From assembly GCA_025451785.1 (NCBI GenBank), contig JANWJV010000062.1:1-40495 (forward strand): a stretch of 40,495 nt of DNA, in the 5' to 3' direction. This stretch comes from Bacteroidia bacterium (GTDB lineage Bacteria > Bacteroidota > Bacteroidia > JANWJV01). Made by a program: the position numbers and the translations under genes. Below the pieces are notes generated by a model, which saw only the letters and a list, made by a program, of their open reading frames with translations, had not been told where the DNA came from and made no database searches. Position 1 is the stretch's first letter, and each line of letters begins with the position of its first letter. This document shows positions 35,481 to 40,495 of this stretch, in pieces.

Positions 35481-36821
35481 ATGAAGAAGTTTATAGAAAC
35501 ATTAAAGAACATCTGGAGGATCGAGGACCTCAGGGTTAGGATCATCAACACCCTTGGATTCCTTTTGATCTACCGTTTAGGTTCTTATGTGGTGCTTCCC
35601 GGTGTTGACTCGGCAAAGCTGGCGGCAAGCCACGCGCAGAGCGACTCGGCCGAAGGCATCGTAGGCCTTATCAATATCTTCGCCGGCGGAGCCTTCTCGA
35701 GGGCTTCCGTGTTTGGCCTTGGTATTATGCCGTACATCTCCGCGTCCATCGTGATCCAGCTTCTGAGCATGGCAGTGCCCTACTTCCAGAAGATGCAGCG
35801 CGAAGGCGAGAGCGGAAGGAAAAAGATCAACCAGTTCACCCGTATGCTCACCGTGGTCATCACGGTGTTCCAGGCACCCGGTTATATCGCGTCGCAGATC
35901 GTTCCCCACATGGGTGCTACGCCTCCCACTTTCTTCTGGGTGCAGAGCACGATCATCCTGGTAACAGGAACCATGTTCGTGATGTGGCTTGGCGAGAAGA
36001 TCACTGACAAAGGCATCGGCAACGGTATCTCCCTCATTATTATGATAGGTATCATCGCCAGGCTGCCCTTCGCGTTCGTCGCGGAGTTCGGTCAGCGCCT
36101 CGAAGGACAAGGCGGCGGACTTATCATGCTGCTCATTGAAATGGTGCTGCTCGTGTTCGTGGTCATCGCTTCTATCCTGCTTGTGCAGGGTACGCGAAGG
36201 ATACCCGTGCAGTTTGCCAAGAAGATAGTAGGTAACAAACAGTACGGCGGCGTGCGCCAGTACATCCCTCTTAAAGTGAACGCGGCAGGTGTAATGCCTA
36301 TCATCTTCGCGCAGGCGATCATGTTCATCCCGCTTACGTTCATGAACTTTTCGACCTCCAGCACATTAACAGGTATCTCGGCCGTGTTTGCCAACCACAA
36401 CGGTTTTTGGTACAACTTCATTTTCGCCATCATGATCATCCTGTTCACCTATTTCTATACAGCCATTACGGTGAACCCTAACAACATGGCGGAAGAGATG
36501 AAACGTAACGGCGGCTTTGTGCCCGGCATCAAACCCGGAAAGAAAACAGCGGAGTTCATTGACTCAGTGATGTCCAAGATCACCCTCCCGGGATCTATGT
36601 TCCTGGCGGCGGTGGCCATATTGCCGGCCTTTGCTGTGAAGATGAACATCAACGAATCATTTGCCAACTTCTACGGAGGAACATCATTGCTGATCCTCGT
36701 GGGCGTTGTGCTCGATACATTACAGCAGATAGAAAGTCATTTGCTTATGCGCCATTACGACGGCCTGATGAAGTCAGGGCGTATCAAAGGGCGCTCATCG
36801 GTGGGAATGGCCACCGCTTAA
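35481..36821 (+). CDS. secY: Preprotein translocase subunit SecY
   Basis: SecY is the channel of the Sec translocon and is needed for export of all signal-peptide proteins, including those of the left half of this window. The 446-residue protein has about ten hydrophobic segments, with LRVRIINTLGFLLIYRLGSYV, FSRASVFGLGIMPYISASI, QYGGVRQYIPLKVNAAGVMPIIFA and NNMAEEMKRNGGFVPGIKPG (in parts). No break or odd residue was noticed. Confidence 0.99.
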   Translation: MKKFIETLKNIWRIEDLRVRIINTLGFLLIYRLGSYVVLPGVDSAKLAASHAQSDSAEGIVGLINIFAGGAFSRASVFGLGIMPYISASIVIQLLSMAVPYFQKMQREGESGRKKINQFTRMLTVVITVFQAPGYIASQIVPHMGATPPTFFWVQSTIILVTGTMFVMWLGEKITDKGIGNGISLIIMIGIIARLPFAFVAEFGQRLEGQGGGLIMLLIEMVLLVFVVIASILLVQGTRRIPVQFAKKIVGNKQYGGVRQYIPLKVNAAGVMPIIFAQAIMFIPLTFMNFSTSSTLTGISAVFANHNGFWYNFIFAIMIILFTYFYTAITVNPNNMAEEMKRNGGFVPGIKPGKKTAEFIDSVMSKITLPGSMFLAAVAILPAFAVKMNINESFANFYGGTSLLILVGVVLDTLQQIESHLLMRHYDGLMKSGRIKGRSSVGMATA

Positions 36822-36826
36822 GCCAA

Positions 36827-37615
36827 ATGGGTGGAAGATTGTATTATAAGACGGAAGAGGAGATAGGATTAATAAGAGAGAGTTCTTTACTTGTTGCTAA
36901 GACCCTTGCAGAAGTAGCCAAGGCCCTAAAGCCTGGCGCTACCACTGCCTCGGTCGACCGGATCGCCGAAGAGTTCATTCGCGATCACAAAGCGGTACCC
37001 GCCTTCAAAGGGTACAACGGTTTTCCGAACACACTGTGTGTGTCGGTAAACGCCCAGGTGGTGCACGGTATTCCCGGCACTTACCAGGTAAAGGAAGGTG
37101 ATATCGTGTCGGTTGACTGTGGTGTGCTGAAGAACGGCTTTTATGGCGACTCCGCTTACACCTTCGGGGTGGGTGAGATAAACGCCGAAGCCCAAAAGCT
37201 GCTGAAGGTCACCAGGGAATGCCTGTGGAAAGGCATCCAGATGGCGGTGGCCGGAAAGAGGATCGGAGACATCAGCGAGGCGGTACAGTCGCATGCGGAG
37301 AAAAATGGTTTCTCAGTAGTGCGCGAATTGGTAGGCCACGGGGTGGGAAAACAGCTGCACGAGGAACCTGAAGTTCCCAATTACGGGAGGAAAGGTACCG
37401 GGCAGCAGCTCCGCAAAGGACTGGTGATCGCCATTGAGCCCATGATCAATATGGGAGGCAAGGCGGTGAAGCAGGAAAAGGACGGATGGACCATTACCAC
37501 CAACGACGGAATGCCCTCGGCGCATTTCGAGCATACGGTGGCGGTAGGAGAGGAGAAGGCAGAGGTATTATCAACATTTGAGTACATAGAAGAAGTATTG
37601 AAAGAAAAAGTATAA
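36827..37615 (+). CDS. map: Methionine aminopeptidase, type I
   Basis: The enzyme removes the initiator Met from nascent proteins. The 262-residue type I protein has all five metal ligands in place (Asp97 in VSVDCG, Asp108 in YGDSAYTF, His171 in VGHGVG, Glu204 in AIEPM, Glu235 in HFEHTVAV) and the substrate His80 in VVHGIP. It is 5 bases after secY; adk, often found between the two in other phyla, is absent. Confidence 0.99.
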   Translation: MGGRLYYKTEEEIGLIRESSLLVAKTLAEVAKALKPGATTASVDRIAEEFIRDHKAVPAFKGYNGFPNTLCVSVNAQVVHGIPGTYQVKEGDIVSVDCGVLKNGFYGDSAYTFGVGEINAEAQKLLKVTRECLWKGIQMAVAGKRIGDISEAVQSHAEKNGFSVVRELVGHGVGKQLHEEPEVPNYGRKGTGQQLRKGLVIAIEPMINMGGKAVKQEKDGWTITTNDGMPSAHFEHTVAVGEEKAEVLSTFEYIEEVLKEKV

Positions 37616-37623
37616 AAGGTTAA

Positions 37624-37842
37624 ATGGCAAAGCAGGCATCAATTGAGCAGGACGGCACCATCGTGGAAGCGTTATCGAACGCAATGTTCCGCGTGGAGCT
37701 GGAGAACGGCCATGTGATCACTGCGCATATTTCGGGTAAGATGAGGATGAACTACATCAAGATCCTTCCCGGCGATAAAGTAAAGATCGAAATGTCGCCT
37801 TATGACCTGACAAAAGGAAGAATATCGTACCGTTATAAATAA
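37624..37842 (+). CDS. infA: Translation initiation factor IF-1
   Basis: The 72-residue OB-fold protein has [46 protein letters not shown] and the end [15 protein letters not shown] (in parts), a full match to IF-1. IF-1 occupies the A site during initiation. It lies 8 bases from both map and rpmJ. Confidence 0.99.
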   Translation: MAKQASIEQDGTIVEALSNAMFRVELENGHVITAHISGKMRMNYIKILPGDKVKIEMSPYDLTKGRISYRYK

Positions 37843-37850
37843 AAAGAGAA

Positions 37851-37967
37851 ATGAAAGTAAGAGCATCAGTAAAAAAGAGAAGCGCCGAATGCATCGTGGT
37901 TCGGAGAAAAGGGCGTTTGTACGTGATCAACAAGAAGAACCCCAAATTTAAACAGAGACAGAAATAA
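37851..37967 (+). CDS. rpmJ: 50S ribosomal protein L36, cysteine-poor form
   Basis: The 38-codon gene encodes [19 protein letters not shown] followed by [19 protein letters not shown]. It has the exact length and frame of L36, with an intact KVRASVKK start and PKxKQRQ end. Of the four zinc ligands of the usual form (Cys11, Cys14, Cys27, His33) only Cys14 remains; the others are Ser, Asn and Phe. The zinc ribbon is therefore lost, as in the known C-minus L36 type. It is placed between infA and rpsM as usual. Confidence 0.97.
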   Translation: MKVRASVKKRSAECIVVRRKGRLYVINKKNPKFKQRQK

Positions 37968-37985
37968 TTATTCAAATCATAGACA

Positions 37986-38366
37986 ATGGCAAGGATTGCA
38001 GGTATTGATTTACCGAAAAACAAAAGAGGAGAGATAGGGCTGACCTATATCTTTGGTGTGGGACGCAGTTCCGCGAAGAAGATCCTGAAAGAAGCAGGCA
38101 TCGACCCTAACATTAAAGTTCAGGAGTGGAACGATGATCAGCTCAACAAGATCCGTACGATCCTCAACGAAAAGTTCAAGCTCGAGGGCGCCCTGCGTTC
38201 GGAAGTGCAGCTGAGCATCAAGCGTTTGATCGACATCGGCACTTACCGCGGCATGCGTCACCGTTTGGGCCTGCCCGTTCGCGGACAAACCACCAAGAAC
38301 AACGCAAGGACCAGGAAAGGTAAGCGTAAGACGATCGCGAACAAGAAGATCGCCACTAAAGGATAA
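37986..38366 (+). CDS. rpsM: 30S ribosomal protein S13
   Basis: The 126-residue protein has [63 protein letters not shown] (in parts). S13 contacts P-site tRNA and forms head-to-50S bridges. It is the first gene of the alpha block. Confidence 0.99.
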   Translation: MARIAGIDLPKNKRGEIGLTYIFGVGRSSAKKILKEAGIDPNIKVQEWNDDQLNKIRTILNEKFKLEGALRSEVQLSIKRLIDIGTYRGMRHRLGLPVRGQTTKNNARTRKGKRKTIANKKIATKG

Positions 38367-38378
38367 TAATTAAAGACA

Positions 38379-38801
38379 ATGGCTAAACAAGCAACAACAC
38401 AGCAGGGCGGAACCACCACCGCTGAAAAGAAAGTAAGGAAGCGCGTGGTGAAAGTGGATGCCGTAGGAGAGGCACACATCAACGCTACCTTCAACAACAT
38501 CATCATTTCCCTCACCAATATGAAGGGCGAAGTGATCGCATGGGCGAGCGCCGGTAAAATGGGCTTCCGTGGTTCCAAGAAGAACACTCCGTACGCAGCG
38601 CAAATGGCTGCTGCCGATTGTTCTAAAGTGGCACACGACGCGGGCCTCCGCAAGGTGAAAGTGTATGTGAAAGGTCCTGGTGCCGGACGTGAGTCGGCCA
38701 TCCGTACCATCGCGAACTCAGGCATTGAGGTGACCGAAATAATGGATATCACACCGATACCGCACAATGGTTGTCGTCCTCCCAAAAGAAGAAGGGTATA
38801 A
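38379..38801 (+). CDS. rpsK: 30S ribosomal protein S11
   Basis: The 140-residue protein has [44 protein letters not shown] and the end [17 protein letters not shown] (in parts). A 15-residue Thr/Gln/Gly-rich N-terminal extension ([18 protein letters not shown]) makes it longer than E. coli S11. S11 lies on the platform near the E-site mRNA. Confidence 0.99.
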   Translation: MAKQATTQQGGTTTAEKKVRKRVVKVDAVGEAHINATFNNIIISLTNMKGEVIAWASAGKMGFRGSKKNTPYAAQMAAADCSKVAHDAGLRKVKVYVKGPGAGRESAIRTIANSGIEVTEIMDITPIPHNGCRPPKRRRV

Positions 38802-38861
38802 CCAAAGGGCAAACAGGCAAATAGGCAATAAGCAATAATCAATAAGAATTAATCATTAGAA
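38802..38861 (+). repeat. Degenerate A-rich repeats between rpsK and rpsD
   Basis: The 60-base gap is made of imperfect units around caaataggcaat (for example ggcaaacaggcaaataggca, then aataagcaataatcaataag). It has almost no stable structure. It may be slippage-derived, or may serve as an unstructured initiation region before rpsD, whose product S4 regulates the alpha operon in other bacteria. Confidence 0.55.
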
Positions 38862-39467
38862 ATGGCAAGATATACCGGACCAAAGTCCAAAATCGCGAGA
38901 AAGTTCAAGGAGCCGATCTTCGGCCCTGACAAAGCGCTGGAGAAGAAAAATTATCCTCCCGGCCAGCATGGTACCTCTAAGAAGCGTAACAAGCAGTCGG
39001 AATACGCTATTCAGCTTCGTGAGAAGCAGAAGGCAAAGTATACGTACGGCATCCTCGAAAGGCAGTTCGCCAAGACCTTTAACAGGGCAGCGCGCGCCAA
39101 AGGCATCACCGGTGAGGTGTTGCTGCAGCTCATCGAGGCTCGTTTGGACAATACCGTTTTCCGTATGGGCATTGCCCCTACTCGCAGCGCGGCGCGCCAG
39201 CTGGTGGGTCACCGCCACATTACCGTTAACGGCAGCGTGGTGAACATCGCCTCCTATACCCTTCGCCCCGGCGACGCGGTAGCGGTGAGGGAACGTTCCA
39301 GGAGCCTGGAAGCGATCAACGCAAGCCTTTCTTCTTCTTCAGCTACTTATCCCTGGCTGGAGTTCAACAAGGCTACTATGGCAGGCAAGTTCATCTCTAT
39401 GCCCGAAAGGCAGCACATCCCCGAGAACATCAGGGAGCAGCTTATCGTGGAATTGTACTCGAAGTAA
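38862..39467 (+). CDS. rpsD: 30S ribosomal protein S4
   Basis: The 201-residue protein has [58 protein letters not shown] and the S4 domain [30 protein letters not shown] (in parts). The N-terminal zinc-finger cysteines of the C+ form are absent. S4 initiates 30S body assembly and in E. coli represses the alpha operon. Confidence 0.99.
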   Translation: MARYTGPKSKIARKFKEPIFGPDKALEKKNYPPGQHGTSKKRNKQSEYAIQLREKQKAKYTYGILERQFAKTFNRAARAKGITGEVLLQLIEARLDNTVFRMGIAPTRSAARQLVGHRHITVNGSVVNIASYTLRPGDAVAVRERSRSLEAINASLSSSSATYPWLEFNKATMAGKFISMPERQHIPENIREQLIVELYSK

Positions 39468-39502
39468 TAAAGGAATCACAGAACCAATATAAAAACAACA
39501 CT

Positions 39503-40495
39503 ATGGCAATACTTGCATTTCAAAAACCAGATAAGGTAATCATGATCAACTCCAGCGACACGGAAGGTCAGTTCGAATTCCGTCCCCTGGAACCCGGTTA
39601 TGGCATTACTGTGGGCAACGCCCTTAGAAGGATCCTCCTTTCGTCACTGGAAGGACACGCGATCACCTCCGTGAAAATGGAAGGCGTTGACCATGAGTTC
39701 AGCACCATCAAAGGTGTTACCGAAGACGTTACAGAGATCATCCTGAACCTCAAACAGGTTCGTTTCAAGAAGCAGATCGACACCATGGACGCTGAGCGCG
39801 TTGTAGTGACCCTTTCGGGCAAGAGCGTGTTGACTGCCGGTGATATCGGCAAGTTCACCTCCAGCTTCCAGGTCCTCAACCCTGACCTGGTGATCTGCAA
39901 TATGGAAGGCAATGTAAAGCTCAAGATGGAGCTCATGATCGACAAAGGCCGCGGTTATGTTCCCGCTGAGGAGAACAAACCCGTGAACGCCACCGTGGGA
40001 CTCATTCCCATCGACGCGATCTACACGCCCATCAAGAACGTGAAATACAGCATCGAGAACTACCGTGTGGAGCAGAAGACCGACTATGAGAAACTGATCA
40101 TCGACATTGTTACCGATGGTTCGGTTCATCCCAAGGAAGCATTGAAAGAAGCGGCCAAGATCCTGATCCACCACTTCATGCTGTTCTCTGACGAGCGCAT
40201 CACCCTCGACACCGAGGAGAAAGCGGCTACCGAGGAGTTCGATGAAACATCACTGCACATGCGCCAGCTGCTCAAGACCAAGCTGGTTGACATGGACCTC
40301 TCGGTACGCGCCCTCAACTGCCTCAAGGCGGCTGACGTGGAAACACTTGCCGAACTGGTTTCTTTCAATAAGAACGACCTGCTGAAGTTCCGTAACTTCG
40401 GTAAGAAGTCGCTCACCGAGCTCGAAGACCTTGTTGCCAGCAAAGGACTTACTTTCGGAATGAATTTGGCTAAATACAAATTGGATAAAGAATAA
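39503..40495 (+). CDS. rpoA: RNA polymerase alpha subunit
   Basis: The 330-residue protein is complete; its TAA is the last codon of the window. The N-terminal dimerisation domain (about 1-230) has [25 protein letters not shown] and [16 protein letters not shown] (in parts). The C-terminal helix-hairpin-helix domain (about 255-325) has [26 protein letters not shown] and [13 protein letters not shown] (in parts). It assembles the polymerase core and contacts activators and UP elements. rplQ would be expected next, outside the window. Confidence 0.99.
   Translation: MAILAFQKPDKVIMINSSDTEGQFEFRPLEPGYGITVGNALRRILLSSLEGHAITSVKMEGVDHEFSTIKGVTEDVTEIILNLKQVRFKKQIDTMDAERVVVTLSGKSVLTAGDIGKFTSSFQVLNPDLVICNMEGNVKLKMELMIDKGRGYVPAEENKPVNATVGLIPIDAIYTPIKNVKYSIENYRVEQKTDYEKLIIDIVTDGSVHPKEALKEAAKILIHHFMLFSDERITLDTEEKAATEEFDETSLHMRQLLKTKLVDMDLSVRALNCLKAADVETLAELVSFNKNDLLKFRNFGKKSLTELEDLVASKGLTFGMNLAKYKLDKE

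Noticed and set aside
1-40495. tRNA or other structural RNA genes
   Set aside because: No cloverleaf-like arms or CCA-flanked stretch were noticed in the intergenic spaces, all of which are short. A covariance-model scan was not possible here.

Overview
The window comes from a member of the Bacteroidota. The evidence is the type IX secretion (T9SS) and gliding-type surface genes (two CHU_C/type B sorting domains, one type A sorting domain, a PorP/SprF-like protein, an OmpA/PorE-like protein), the phylum-specific promoter box TAnnTTTG, the near absence of Shine-Dalgarno sequences, and the gene order rpsL-rpsG-fusA-rpsJ-rplC without tuf. I cannot fix the order or genus. Most likely this is an environmental, moderately GC-rich lineage. 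No tRNA, rRNA, CRISPR array, IS element or prophage was seen, and no gene-free stretch exceeds 300 bases.

Region 1 (1-13273) is a surface and secretion cluster on the plus strand. It opens with the last 34 codons of a SpoIIE-type phosphatase and a 697-residue secreted protein with a type B sorting domain. Three tandem paralogues follow (2324-6767), each with a signal peptide, a shared N-terminal beta domain, a short collagen-like Gly-X-Y segment, a YadA-head-like beta-roll and a common C-terminal domain. A fourth, larger collagen-like fibre protein (6807-9047) comes next. The run ends with a small type B sorting-domain protein, a PorP/SprF-like barrel and a 900-residue TPR/PD40/triple-CRD/OmpA protein. 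My inference is a surface fibre or adhesin module with its own export partner and cell-wall anchor. This is the best candidate in the window for an undescribed system.

Region 2 (13276-22666) is housekeeping and signalling. On the minus strand a DUF4783 gene overlaps nadC, followed by a yihY/brkB-family membrane protein. On the plus strand are a DUF3089 lipoprotein hydrolase and a 1342-residue cytosolic protein built as TPR, four tandem GAF domains and a SpoIIE phosphatase. Two minus-strand exported proteins follow: a type A sorting-domain protein and a His/Trp/Gly-rich protein. Each is followed by a clear hairpin terminator.

Region 3 (22843-40495) is one long translation supercluster: str (rpsL, rpsG, fusA), S10 (rpsJ to rpsQ), spc (rplN to rpmJ) and alpha (rpsM, rpsK, rpsD, rpoA). 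All genes point the same way with gaps of 1-70 nt or 1-nt overlaps. A strong phylum-type promoter with a terminator-like hairpin precedes rpsL. The few wider gaps hold perfect or near-perfect hairpins (rpsJ/rplC, rpsN/rpsH) or short degenerate repeats (rpsQ/rplN, rpsK/rpsD), which are candidate internal control points. S14, S4 and L36 all lack their zinc-binding cysteine sets.
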